NCBI RefSeq assembly: GCF_041222825.1
Contig: NZ_CP139482.1
Span: 1,457,001-1,521,000, forward strand
Length of the DNA stretch: 64,000 nt
Direction: 5' to 3'
Origin: Candidatus Thalassolituus haligoni
Lineage (GTDB): Bacteria > Pseudomonadota > Gammaproteobacteria > Pseudomonadales > Oceanobacteraceae
The notes beneath the pieces were generated by a model that saw only the letters and a list, made by a program, of their open reading frames with translations, was not told the DNA's origin and did no database searches. The first letter of the stretch is position 1; every line of letters starts with the position of its first letter. Below are positions 7,815 to 17,629 of the stretch, in pieces. Position numbers and translations under genes: made by a program.

Positions 7815-10454
7815 ATGAGCGAGCTGGATCCACTATTACGCGACAAGGTGAAAATGCTGGGCAAGATGCTGGGCAATACCATCCAGGCCAGTCAGGGCCG
7901 TGAGGTACTGGACTCAATCGAGTCCATTCGCAAACAGGCCAAACGTGCTCGCGGTGGCGACTCGGGTGAGCGAGAACAGCTGCTGACAACGCTGAAAAAC
8001 CTGCCGGAAGAAACCTTGCTGCCTGTCGTGCGCGGCTTTAACCAGTTTCTCAATCTGGCCAATATTGCTGATCAGCAACACGGCAGCAGCTGGCGTCGTG
8101 CCGAAGCACTGCAATCGGGTCTGGATACCATGTTTCCGGATTTACTGGAACGGCTTGAGACCGCAAGTGTGGCGGTTGACGGTTTGAGTGAGCGCATCGC
8201 CAGCCTTAATATTGAACTGGTATTGACGGCCCATCCTACCGAAATTACGCGCCGAACCCTGATTCAGAAATACGACGCCATCACTCGCTTGTTGCAGCAA
8301 CGGGATGATCTGCATGATGAGCACCCCCTGCTGGGTGAACTGGATCAACGCCTGGCTCGGCTGATTGAAGAAATCTGGCACACCAACGAAATTCGCAAAA
8401 CCCGTCCGACGGCAGTGGATGAAGCCCGCTGGGGGTTTGCGGTGGTGGAAAATTCGCTTTGGGCGGCGGTGCCGCAAATGATGCGGGATCTGGATCAGCA
8501 ATTGCTGGCGCGTGGTGGTTCCGTATTGCCGCTGGATGCCGCACCGGTACGGTTTGCTTCCTGGATGGGCGGTGACCGTGACGGCAATCCGAATGTCACG
8601 GCGCAGGTGACGCGAGAAGTGCTTTACCTGGCTCGTTGGATGGCAGCCGACCTGTATCTGCGTGACATTGATACGCTGGGTAATCAGTTGTCGATGGCGG
8701 CGGCTTCAGCAGAACTCCGGCGGGCCTACCCTAATGACCCGGACGAACCCTATCGGGCCTGCCTGCATGCGTTAAGGTCACGGTTGGTGGATACCAAGCA
8801 GTGGGCCAATGGTTGCATCAAACAGCAAGAGACCAGCGGAAACCCTCTGACTCGGGATGATGAGCTGCTGGAGCCGTTAACCCTGTGTTATCGCAGTTTA
8901 CTGGAGCAAGGCATGGAGACCATTGCCGACGGCCAGTTACTCGATACCATTCGCCGGGTGGCCTGTTTTGGTGTATCGCTGGTACGCCTGGATGTCCGAC
9001 AGGAATCCTCGCGCCATGCCGGTGTGATGCAGGAAATCTGTTTGTACTATGGCTGGGGTGATTACCTCAGTTGGACGGAAGACGAAAAGCAGACGTTTTT
9101 GCTCCGTGAGTTGGCGTCCCGGCGACCTCTGGTACCCAAGCACTGGCAGCCGTCGGCGGAAGTCCGTGAGGTTCTGGAGACGGTTGCGGTACTGGCGACG
9201 GAAGCCGGAGACGGGGTGTCTTGTTACATTATCTCCATGGCCAGCGAACCCTCGGATATTCTCGCCGTTGCCTTGTTGCTGCAGGATGCCGGTGTGCGTG
9301 AGCATTTCCCGGTGGTGCCACTGTTCGAAACATTGGGCGATCTGCAACAGGCGTCATTGCGGATGAGCAAGCTGTGGGCTGTCGACTGGTATCGGAGTTA
9401 CTGCGAGCAGCGGCAGCAGGTCATGATTGGTTATTCTGACTCTTCCAAGGATGCCGGCCAGTTAGCCGCTGTCTGGGCGCAATATCAGGCCCAGGAAGCG
9501 TTGACCCGGACGGCCAGTGACGCCGGTATTTCCCTGACCCTGTTCCATGGCCGTGGCGGTACCGTCGGTCGTGGCGGTGGCCCGGCCCATCGGGCGATTC
9601 TGGCTCAGCCGCCGGGTTCCGTGGCCGGTGGTTTGCGGGTGACAGAGCAAGGGGAAATGATCCGCTTCAAATTTGGCCAGCCAGATGTGGCCCGCCGTAA
9701 TCTAAAAATCTATGTGTCTGCGGTACTGGAAGCCAATTTACTGCCACCTGAGCCAGCCCGCATCGAGTGGCGTGAGCAAATGACTCGTCTGGCGGAACGG
9801 GGGGTTGCATCCTACCGTGCCATGGTCAGAGATACTCCTGAGTTCGTGCGCTATTTTCGCAGCGCGACGCCGGAACCGGAGCTGGGCAAACTGGCGCTGG
9901 GCAGTCGACCGGCAAGGCGCAAGGCGGGTGGTGGTATCGAAACTCTGAGGGCGATTCCCTGGATTTTTGCCTGGACCCAGATGCGGCTGATGTTGCCCGC
10001 CTGGCTTGGCTCGGACGAAGCGCTGGATGACTGCCAACAACAGGGCGATTTGCCGGTTTTGCAGCAGATGTATCAGGACTGGCCGTTTTTCCGTACTTAT
10101 ATCGACATGCTGGAAATGGTGGTATCTAAAGCCGATGCTGCGATTGCCCAATATTATGAAGCTCGTCTGGTCGAACCAGAGTTGCAGTTATTGGGTAGCC
10201 AGTTGCGCCAACGTCTTGATAAGGTTAAGACTTTGGTGCTGGCGATTAATCGCCAACAGGCCTTGCTTGCCAGCCATCCAATATTGCGAGATTCCATGGC
10301 AGTACGTGATCCGTACACCGATCCGTTGCACTATTTGCAAGTGGAGTTGTTGTATCGTGAACGGCAACATCCGGAAATTGTCAGCCAGCTGGTTGAGCAA
10401 GCCTTGATGGTCACAATGGCCGGGATTGCAGCAGGCATGAGGAATACCGGTTAA
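7815..10454 (+). CDS. ppc: phosphoenolpyruvate carboxylase
   Basis: Anaplerotic enzyme that carboxylates PEP to oxaloacetate with bicarbonate. 879 residues, normal length. The catalytic histidine motif LTAHPTEITRRT is near residue 138, MGGDRDGNPNVT near 250, the second histidine/arginine motif GYSDSSKDAG near 540, the glycine-rich loop FHGRGGTVGRGGGPAH near 580, and the C terminus ends in the typical AAGMRNTG. ATG 7815 has the strong ribosome-binding sequence AGGAGGG. It is followed by a 363-base structured gap before adk. Confidence 0.97.
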   Translation: MSELDPLLRDKVKMLGKMLGNTIQASQGREVLDSIESIRKQAKRARGGDSGEREQLLTTLKNLPEETLLPVVRGFNQFLNLANIADQQHGSSWRRAEALQSGLDTMFPDLLERLETASVAVDGLSERIASLNIELVLTAHPTEITRRTLIQKYDAITRLLQQRDDLHDEHPLLGELDQRLARLIEEIWHTNEIRKTRPTAVDEARWGFAVVENSLWAAVPQMMRDLDQQLLARGGSVLPLDAAPVRFASWMGGDRDGNPNVTAQVTREVLYLARWMAADLYLRDIDTLGNQLSMAAASAELRRAYPNDPDEPYRACLHALRSRLVDTKQWANGCIKQQETSGNPLTRDDELLEPLTLCYRSLLEQGMETIADGQLLDTIRRVACFGVSLVRLDVRQESSRHAGVMQEICLYYGWGDYLSWTEDEKQTFLLRELASRRPLVPKHWQPSAEVREVLETVAVLATEAGDGVSCYIISMASEPSDILAVALLLQDAGVREHFPVVPLFETLGDLQQASLRMSKLWAVDWYRSYCEQRQQVMIGYSDSSKDAGQLAAVWAQYQAQEALTRTASDAGISLTLFHGRGGTVGRGGGPAHRAILAQPPGSVAGGLRVTEQGEMIRFKFGQPDVARRNLKIYVSAVLEANLLPPEPARIEWREQMTRLAERGVASYRAMVRDTPEFVRYFRSATPEPELGKLALGSRPARRKAGGGIETLRAIPWIFAWTQMRLMLPAWLGSDEALDDCQQQGDLPVLQQMYQDWPFFRTYIDMLEMVVSKADAAIAQYYEARLVEPELQLLGSQLRQRLDKVKTLVLAINRQQALLASHPILRDSMAVRDPYTDPLHYLQVELLYRERQHPEIVSQLVEQALMVTMAGIAAGMRNTG

Positions 10455-11471
<1,017 letters not shown>

Positions 11472-11490
11472 TCCCCAGATCGCTGGAAAG

Positions 11491-11513
11491 AAGCTCCTTC
11501 GGGAGCTTTTTTT
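11491..11513 (+). terminator. rho-independent terminator after adk
   Basis: Stem aagctcc / ggagctt with a TTCG tetraloop followed by a run of seven Ts. It lies 20 bases after the adk stop. Confidence 0.9.
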
Positions 11514-11549
11514 AGGTCTGCTGATTCTGTCAGCGAGTCGGGTTTGCTC

Positions 11550-11558
11550 TGCTATACT
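11550..11558 (+). promoter_or_regulatory. putative extended -10 promoter of tsaB
   Basis: TGCTATACT forms an extended -10 (TGn + TATACT) between the adk terminator and tsaB. No good -35 is visible, which fits an extended -10 type. Confidence 0.4.
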
Positions 11559-11589
11559 GCGCGTTTTTTAACAGAAGGCAGGGTTTGGA

Positions 11590-12327
11590 ATGGCCAATTT
11601 GCTGATTGTTGATGCCTCTTCGGCGTTGTGTTCTGTCAGTCTGATCTCGGCCGCTGGTGTCCAGGATCTTACCGAAAGACAACCCCGCCGCCATGCCCAG
11701 CGGCTGTTGCCGATGATCGACGAGGTGCTGCAGGTGGCCGGGGTGGACAAAACAGCTCTGGATGGTCTGGCTTTTGCCCGTGGCCCCGGCTCATTCACCG
11801 GTATCCGTATCGCCGTGAGTGTTATTCAGGGTATTGCGTTGGGGTTGAACCTGCCGGTCTATGGCTTTTCGACCTTGCAGTTGCTGGCACAACAGGCACT
11901 GGCCGAAACGACGGTGGGTCAGGTCGTGACTGTGCTGGATGCGCATATGGGCGAGGTCTTCTGGGCTGTCTACGAACGGAATGACGAGCAGGATGGACTG
12001 CTTTGTCGGCTGGTTGGCGTTGAGCAGGTCAGTGACCCACAGCGTTGTGTGGATGGTTTGCAGTACATGCTGCAGGCGCATCAAATCGATCCTTATAACT
12101 GCGTGTTGGCCGGTAATGGCGTAGCGCTGCTGACACTGGAAGATCGATTACCTGCACTGTCTGTCGTTGACGGTATTGAACCCTTGAGTCACTACGCGGT
12201 CGATCAGGTCGCCAATGCCTGGCAGCGGGGGGAATTTGCTGGCTTCGAGGATTTCCCCCCCGTATATTTGCGCGACTCTGTCGCCTGGAAAAAACTGGAC
12301 GAGCAACCAAGCCTGCTCAAACGCTGA
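11590..12327 (+). CDS. tsaB: tRNA threonylcarbamoyladenosine biosynthesis protein TsaB
   Basis: Partner of TsaD, TsaC and TsaE in making t6A37 of ANN-decoding tRNAs. Typical N terminus LLIVDASSALCSVSL, then RHAQRLLPMID and the family motif FARGPGSFTGIRIAVSVIQG at residues 61-80. ASKHA fold without its own catalytic metal site in the family. 245 residues. Its own promoter is likely after the adk terminator; uppP follows 10 bases later, so the two are probably co-transcribed. Confidence 0.94.
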   Translation: MANLLIVDASSALCSVSLISAAGVQDLTERQPRRHAQRLLPMIDEVLQVAGVDKTALDGLAFARGPGSFTGIRIAVSVIQGIALGLNLPVYGFSTLQLLAQQALAETTVGQVVTVLDAHMGEVFWAVYERNDEQDGLLCRLVGVEQVSDPQRCVDGLQYMLQAHQIDPYNCVLAGNGVALLTLEDRLPALSVVDGIEPLSHYAVDQVANAWQRGEFAGFEDFPPVYLRDSVAWKKLDEQPSLLKR

Positions 12328-12337
12328 GGAACCAATC

Positions 12338-13135
12338 GTGGGAATTTTTGAAACAGTCGTCTTGGCGATCCTGCAAGGGATTACCGAGTTTTTACCGATC
12401 TCCAGCTCCGCTCACCTGATTTTGCCCTCACAGGTGTTCGGCTGGCCAGATCAGGGGTTGGCTTTTGATGTCGCAGTGCATTTTGGCACCTTGCTTGCGG
12501 TTGTCTGGTATTTCCGTAATGAGCTGCAACGCATGATCGTGGGTTGGGTGACGACCGGATTTACCAGCACGCCTAATGAAGATGGGCGTTTGTCCTGGCT
12601 GGTGGCCATTGCTACGGTACCGGCTGTGATCGTGGGGTTACTGGGTCAGGATTATATCGAAGCCAATTTGCGTTCGACCCTGGTGATTGCGATCACGACG
12701 ATTGTTTTCGGTATCGTGCTGGGTGTGTCTGATCGCTGCAAGCCGCATCGTGGCAGCCTGACCGAAATGACTGTGGCACTGGCGCTGGCGATTGGTATTG
12801 CTCAGGCGTTGGCGTTGATACCAGGGACATCCCGCTCAGGCATTACCATGACGGCGGCGCTATTTCTGGGCTTTCATCGTCTGGATGCGGCGCGTTTTTC
12901 CTTTCTGTTATCGGTTCCCTTGATTCTGGCTGCCGCTGGCCTCAAGGTCGTGGAATTGCTGCAGGCGGCAGAGGGTGTTGACTGGTTCCATTTGTTGTTG
13001 GGGATGGCGGTGTCTGGCATCAGTGCCTGGGCCGGAATTCACTACTTCCTGCAGTTGGTCGATAAGCTGGGCATGTTGCCGTTTGTGATCTATCGCTTGC
13101 TGCTGGGTGTGCTGCTGTTGCTGTTTTTTGTCTGA
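12338..13135 (+). CDS. uppP: undecaprenyl-diphosphatase
   Basis: Integral membrane enzyme that dephosphorylates undecaprenyl diphosphate so the lipid carrier can be reused for peptidoglycan and polysaccharide synthesis. The catalytic motif is QGITEFLPISSSAHL at residues 14-28 and the second signature is PGTSRSGITMTAALFLG near 165. Several hydrophobic helices follow to the C terminus. Start GTG 12338, with GAGGA at 12326-12330; upstream in-frame ATG 12215 lies inside tsaB and yields unrelated sequence. 265 residues. The matching synthase UppS is encoded at 57 kb. Confidence 0.95.
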   Translation: MGIFETVVLAILQGITEFLPISSSAHLILPSQVFGWPDQGLAFDVAVHFGTLLAVVWYFRNELQRMIVGWVTTGFTSTPNEDGRLSWLVAIATVPAVIVGLLGQDYIEANLRSTLVIAITTIVFGIVLGVSDRCKPHRGSLTEMTVALALAIGIAQALALIPGTSRSGITMTAALFLGFHRLDAARFSFLLSVPLILAAAGLKVVELLQAAEGVDWFHLLLGMAVSGISAWAGIHYFLQLVDKLGMLPFVIYRLLLGVLLLLFFV

Positions 13136-13151
13136 TGTTGATCAGCCAGCT

Positions 13152-13931
13152 ATGTCTGAGTTGATTTGTCTGGCCCCGCAGCGCGCGGCTGAAGCCGCTG
13201 TGTGGGCCTGTCGATATGGCTTGATCCCTGCACCAGTGGAACAACTGCGGAATCCCGGTTTTCACCTTTGTCTTGATGACAGTGGTTTGTCATTGCGTGA
13301 AGGGGCCGCTGGCAAGGCGGTTGTACGGGTTGACTTTACCGGCGGTACTGCAGCTCATCGGCGCCGTTTTGGCGGTGGCATGGGACAGGATATTGCCAGG
13401 GCTGTTGGCGTCTCGGGTGCTTATAAACCCAGTGTGATTGATGCGACAGCAGGATTGGGACGAGACAGCTTTGTGCTGGCAACTCTTGGTTGTCAGGTGG
13501 TTGCCCATGAGCGTCAGCCGGTTGTGGCGGCGCTGTTGGATGATGGCCTGATACGTGGGCGGCAAGACATCGAGGCCGGAGAGATTGTTGCCCGTATTCG
13601 ATTGTCGTTTGGCTCCAGTCATGAGCTGCTGGTTGCTGAAACAGAGGCATCGCGTCAGCCGGATGTGGTTTATCTTGATCCGATGTTTGGTGAGGATGCC
13701 AAAGGTTCGGCCCAGGTTAAAAAGGATATGCAGGCGTTTCGTTCACTGGTGGGTGGTGACGCCGACGCCGACGGGCTACTGGATGCGGCGCTGCAAACCG
13801 CTCGCTGTCGGGTGGTGGTGAAGCGGGGGCGCAAGGCCAAGCCTCTGGCCAATCGGCCCCCTTCTTATGCCCTGACGGGCAAGTCCAATCGTTTCGATGT
13901 CTATGTGCTGGCCAAGGTGGCACCACTCTGA
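13152..13931 (+). CDS. rsmJ: 16S rRNA (guanine-1516-N2)-methyltransferase
   Basis: SAM-dependent m2G1516 methyltransferase (YhiQ family). Signature DFTGGTAAHRRRFGGGMGQDIARAVG, SAM loop VIDATAGLGRDSFVLA, VVYLDPMF and the C-terminal RGRKAKPLANRPPSYALTGKSNRFDVY. ATG 13152 gives MSELICLAP; an upstream in-frame ATG at 13107 would begin inside uppP with a run of cysteines and is rejected. 259 residues. Convergent with plsB. Confidence 0.94.
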   Translation: MSELICLAPQRAAEAAVWACRYGLIPAPVEQLRNPGFHLCLDDSGLSLREGAAGKAVVRVDFTGGTAAHRRRFGGGMGQDIARAVGVSGAYKPSVIDATAGLGRDSFVLATLGCQVVAHERQPVVAALLDDGLIRGRQDIEAGEIVARIRLSFGSSHELLVAETEASRQPDVVYLDPMFGEDAKGSAQVKKDMQAFRSLVGGDADADGLLDAALQTARCRVVVKRGRKAKPLANRPPSYALTGKSNRFDVYVLAKVAPL

Positions 13932-13977
13932 CAGTGGCTGCTGTGTCCTGTAGTGTTCAGGGTTGCAGGGTCAGGAC

Positions 13978-16431
13978 TCAGATACAACGCAAAATACTGT
14001 GCCGCACACTGCCGTCCAGTGCTTGCTCCAGCTGTTCGGTCAGTGCGACCAGGGCATCACCAAACGCCAGTACGTTATGCGCTTGCTGACTCAATATGCC
14101 CTGATCTAACAGCTGTGAGACAAGCGTGCGAAACAGTGTGGCGTCAAAAAATTCCGGTGCATTCAAGCCATGCAGCAAGCTGACCCGCTGTGCAATCAGT
14201 GAGCATTGTTGCTCCAGCTGCTCTGCTGTCAAGGTGCCTGAACGTCGTTGTCGGAGCAGCGCCAGGGCCAGATAGTCGCGTTCCAGTGTCGGCATCATCA
14301 GCTTGGCCAGTGCCGTGAGTTCGGTATAGCTGGCCTCTCTGTCATCCACGGCGCAGTAGTGATTGTCGCTGCATTCCAGATAATCGGCGTCGCAAAGGGT
14401 TGCCAGCCAGCCGTCAATAACGGTGTCCAGTTGGGCTGTTGACCAGGGCAAAAATAGCTCTGCCTGCAAGTAGGGGTAGAGGGTCTGGATTAGTGATCGT
14501 AATTGCTCTGGTTGCAGCGGTTGGCGGTGTATCAGCAAGCAGCTCAGCACCGAGGGGATCGCCAGCAGATGCAGGACGTTGTTGCGGTAGTAGGTCAATG
14601 CGATCGCCTGGCGATCATCAGCGTATATCAGGTCACCCATGCTGTGGCTCTGACGCTGAATACTGCCGAGGGTTTCGGCATGCTGAAGCCACTCGGCGGC
14701 ATTACCCTGGGTGACTTGCGTGCGGCTACTCAAGGGCTGCTGGACGATTAATGCCGCCCAGTTTTCCAGCCGCTGGATCAGTGCTGCTTCTTCCATGGCC
14801 TCTCGTGGGCTTGTCAGTAATGCCATGGCGACCAGGTTGATCGGATTGACCGAGGTTGCCTGATTGATGCCAGTGACGATACGGCGGGCCAGATTGTCGA
14901 CCACCGGGCGTGCCCAGTCGGGGCGATAGTGATTGGCCTGATAATCCTGTTCACGCCAGTCCGGCTGTTGTTGATTGAGAAATTCGGTCAGATAAATCGG
15001 TTCGCCAAAGTTGACCTGTACCTTGCCAAAGTTGCGCCGGAACGACTTCAGTGTGGTAATCACGCCGAGCAGGCTTTCTTTGCGCTTTTTCTTACCCTTC
15101 AGTTCCTGCTGATAACTGCCCGCTTCAAAGACTTTTTCGTAACCCAGGTAAACCGGCATAAACAGGATGGGCTTGCGGGCATCGCGCAAATAGCTGCGTA
15201 ATGTCATGGCCAGCATCCCGGCTTTGGGTTGCAGTGTCCTGCCGGTGCGGCTGCGGCCACCTTCAACAAAATATTCAGCGGCATAGCCATGAGTAAAAAT
15301 ACTGTGTAAATACTCGTCAAAAACGGCGGCATACAGCGGGTTGTCGCGAAACGATCGGCGCATAAAAAATGCGCCGCTGCGGCGTAATATTGGCCCGGCA
15401 ACCGGCAGGTTAAGATTAATACCGGCGGCAATTTGCGGGATTTGCAGACCATTGTGATAAAGCACATAAGACAGCAGCAAATAATCAATATGACTGCGGT
15501 GACAAGGGACATAAATAATCTCGTTGTCTCTGGCGGCAGTTTTTAACGGATCAATATGGCTGACCTGAACCCCATCGTAGAGGGTATTCCACACCCAGCT
15601 CAGTAATACATCCATAAATCGCACGGTGGTATAGGAAATATTGGAGGCAATTTCGTCGGCATATTTCAGTGCTTTCTGACGCGCCTGGGGCAGCGTCAGG
15701 CTGCGCTCCTGCATGGCCTGTTCAATCGCCGCCTGTACCAGCGGGCGGTTAGGGATCTGGCTGATCAGGGTGCGCCGATGGGACAGGTCTGGCCCGATGA
15801 CGGTCGCGGAGACCAGTCGAAAGTGGATACGCAGCAGCAAGGCTGTTTTACGCGCCAGTCGTGTGGGTGTGCGAGTATCTTGTGCCAGTCGTTGCATCGA
15901 CACCGGGCGGCTGATGTGCACAAAGGTATTGCGGCCATTAAACAGGATGGCCATCAGGGTGAAAATACGTCCGCCAAGGGTGCCACTGTTTTGCAGCCAG
16001 ATGCGCAGAAAAGAACCTTCTTTTTCTGGCCCCCGTCCCCAGAATACCCGTACCGGTATCACTTCAATATCGCGATCGGGGTGAGCCAGCTGCCACTCGG
16101 CCAGTGTCTTCAGCGCTTTGCAGATCACTGGCTTGCCTGCTTTGCGGAAGGGGCTGCCAGAGCGGCGATAGACGTGAAAAAAAGGCTGCAGTCCTGCCTG
16201 GTTGAGTGGGCTGTTATCATCCAGTGGGCCGGTCCAGTCGAGTGTTTGTACCTCACGGTCAATTACCAGGGTTTCTGCCAATGAGGGGTAGAGCAAGGCA
16301 TAAACCCGCAGAGTTCCGCCGGTAGCTGGCTGCTGCTGGGCTGGGCCTATCAGGCGGGTTTTAAGCAGGCTGTATAGCAGTGCCTGGAGCCAGCCGAGTA
16401 GTCGTAGGTGCCAGCGGGAAAGCCGGTTCAT
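13978..16431 (-). CDS. plsB: glycerol-3-phosphate acyltransferase
   Basis: Inner-membrane enzyme for the first step of phospholipid synthesis, acylating sn-glycerol-3-phosphate. Acyltransferase motif I HRSHIDYLLLSY, motif II region RRSGAFFMRRSF, motif III FVEGGRSRTGR and motif IV PVYLGYEKVFE are in order from about residue 305 to 425. The C-terminal region (SSRTQVTQGNAAEWLQHAETLGSI) matches the family. 817 residues, normal for PlsB. Confidence 0.96.
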   Translation of the reverse strand: MNRLSRWHLRLLGWLQALLYSLLKTRLIGPAQQQPATGGTLRVYALLYPSLAETLVIDREVQTLDWTGPLDDNSPLNQAGLQPFFHVYRRSGSPFRKAGKPVICKALKTLAEWQLAHPDRDIEVIPVRVFWGRGPEKEGSFLRIWLQNSGTLGGRIFTLMAILFNGRNTFVHISRPVSMQRLAQDTRTPTRLARKTALLLRIHFRLVSATVIGPDLSHRRTLISQIPNRPLVQAAIEQAMQERSLTLPQARQKALKYADEIASNISYTTVRFMDVLLSWVWNTLYDGVQVSHIDPLKTAARDNEIIYVPCHRSHIDYLLLSYVLYHNGLQIPQIAAGINLNLPVAGPILRRSGAFFMRRSFRDNPLYAAVFDEYLHSIFTHGYAAEYFVEGGRSRTGRTLQPKAGMLAMTLRSYLRDARKPILFMPVYLGYEKVFEAGSYQQELKGKKKRKESLLGVITTLKSFRRNFGKVQVNFGEPIYLTEFLNQQQPDWREQDYQANHYRPDWARPVVDNLARRIVTGINQATSVNPINLVAMALLTSPREAMEEAALIQRLENWAALIVQQPLSSRTQVTQGNAAEWLQHAETLGSIQRQSHSMGDLIYADDRQAIALTYYRNNVLHLLAIPSVLSCLLIHRQPLQPEQLRSLIQTLYPYLQAELFLPWSTAQLDTVIDGWLATLCDADYLECSDNHYCAVDDREASYTELTALAKLMMPTLERDYLALALLRQRRSGTLTAEQLEQQCSLIAQRVSLLHGLNAPEFFDATLFRTLVSQLLDQGILSQQAHNVLAFGDALVALTEQLEQALDGSVRHSILRCI

Positions 16432-16499
16432 CCGTAATATCCTTGTTTGCTGTCATCGGAGCGATGCAGGGTTGATCATATACTGCCAGCCCGGTGAGG

Positions 16500-16745
16500 T
16501 TAATAATGGGGGGGTGGTGCATCATCCTGGGCGGATTTTATATCGCCTGTGTTGGCGGCCAATTGTTCCAGACGGCGGTTCATGAGCTGCATGGCCTGAT
16601 GGGCCAGAGTGAAGTCTGCAGACAAGCGGGTTATCTGATCATTCAGTGTCTCGACCGTTTCGTCCATATAGCTCAGCCGGGTTTCCAGTTCGGTGATACG
16701 ATCCAGTGCGTGGATCAGTTCAGGGGCGTTTGGGGTGTTACTCAT
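16500..16745 (-). CDS. slyX: SlyX family protein
   Basis: 81 residues forming one predicted coiled coil (ELETRLSYMDETVETLNDQITRL, with heptad leucines) and the family's characteristic C terminus ...APPPHY. Function in E. coli is unknown. ATG 16745 (MSNTPNAPELIHALD) matches the usual SlyX length better than ATG 16784, which would add 13 residues. No strong ribosome-binding site is seen. Downstream of it on the same strand is plsB. Confidence 0.85.
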   Translation of the reverse strand: MSNTPNAPELIHALDRITELETRLSYMDETVETLNDQITRLSADFTLAHQAMQLMNRRLEQLAANTGDIKSAQDDAPPPHY

Positions 16746-16883
16746 TCGGGTTTGCTCACTGTGTTGAGGGGCAATTGCTATCATATTGATTTTTTAAGAG
16801 ATTTAGGATTTCATGCAGGGAGGCTGATTGCCGCTATGATCCAGAATATAAAACAGTTTTAAACGTTAATTACAGGTATCGCA

Positions 16884-17318
16884 ATGGTTCGTAAATTAAG
16901 TCTCGCTTTGCTGACAGCTGTTATTGTGTCAGTTGCTTTTTGGTTGTCGTTTCAGGGGTTGATGGGTGATGTACAGTTGCCGATGGCGCTACCGCTGATT
17001 GTCTTTGTTGCCGGTTTTGTCGCGGGTTTGCTGGTTGTCTCTCTGGCTGGTGCTGAGCAGCCTCCTCGTGGTCGCAGTACGGGCACAATTGTTGAGGAAG
17101 ACGTTGAGGATGGTCGTGAGCGTGGTGTAGTGAAATGGTTTAATGTCAAAAAAGGTTTTGGCTTTATTACCTGGGATAGTGGCGAAGATGTCTTTGTGCA
17201 TTTTCGTTCAATCCGTGGTCAGGGGCATCGCTCTCTGGCTGAAGGGCAAAGAGTCAAGTTTACTGTGGTACGGGGCGACAAGGGCCCGCAAGCAGAAGAC
17301 GTGTCAGCGGTGCAATAA
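16884..17318 (+). CDS. membrane-anchored cold-shock domain protein
   Basis: Two hydrophobic helices (residues 5-27 and 33-54) precede a linker ([20 protein letters not shown]) and a C-terminal cold-shock domain: [29 protein letters not shown] holds RNP1 (KGFGFI) and RNP2 (DVFVHF). The charge pattern suggests the nucleic-acid-binding domain is cytoplasmic. Ordinary Csp proteins are about 70 residues and soluble, so this 144-residue fusion would tether an RNA chaperone to the inner membrane. It ends just before a strong bidirectional terminator. Domain calls are firm; the function of tethering is inference. Confidence 0.85.
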   Translation: MVRKLSLALLTAVIVSVAFWLSFQGLMGDVQLPMALPLIVFVAGFVAGLLVVSLAGAEQPPRGRSTGTIVEEDVEDGRERGVVKWFNVKKGFGFITWDSGEDVFVHFRSIRGQGHRSLAEGQRVKFTVVRGDKGPQAEDVSAVQ

Positions 17319-17334
17319 GCCGTCCTGATGCAGC

Positions 17335-17366
17335 ATAAAAAAAGCGGCGTTTGCCGCTTTTTTTAT
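17335..17366. terminator. bidirectional rho-independent terminator
   Basis: Perfect 14-bp inverted repeat: ataaaaaaagcggc, loop gttt, gccgctttttttat. T tracts on both strands let it serve the cold-shock gene and the small minus-strand ORF that ends 20 bases away. Confidence 0.92.
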
Positions 17367-17385
17367 GGCGATTCTGTCCCGGTTA

Positions 17386-17484
17386 TTATGCCGAGGACGG
17401 ATCCTCAGAGAGATGCAGGCTGGGCTGGTCGCATAATTGTGCTTCCCCCAGCCATGCCAGCAACAAGGTCAAATAGTGCAACAT
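17386..17484 (-). CDS. 32-residue small protein (new small ORF)
   Basis: ATG 17484 is preceded by a near-consensus ribosome-binding site GGAGG (17493-17497), eight bases away. The product begins MLHYLTLLLAWLGEAQL, with a hydrophobic N-terminal stretch, and ends ...LSEDPSSA, then TAA. Twenty bases downstream lies a strong terminator that also works on this strand, and a dyad (17503-17527) sits just before the ribosome-binding site. These signals make translation plausible although the ORF is very short. I do not recognise the product. It could be a membrane microprotein or a leader peptide. Confidence 0.5.
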   Translation of the reverse strand: MLHYLTLLLAWLGEAQLCDQPSLHLSEDPSSA

Positions 17485-17502
17485 GATTTCCGCCTCCAGA
17501 CC

Positions 17503-17527
17503 TGCTTGAGTGAGTACACTTCAAGCA
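17503..17527 (-). promoter_or_regulatory. inverted repeat upstream of the small ORF
   Basis: Arms tgcttga and tcaagca, extendable by gtg/cac with one bulged base to a 10-bp stem with a 4-base loop. Directly upstream of the ribosome-binding site of the 32-residue ORF, so it could be an operator or an mRNA hairpin. Confidence 0.5.
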
Positions 17528-17629
17528 TAGACCAGATAGGGAAGCCCGGTGTGCGCCCACTGTCTCGAAAGCACTTTTCGTAACCTGCGACCTTTTCCGC
17601 AGCAGGACAGCCCTGAGTCCGACAGCCTG

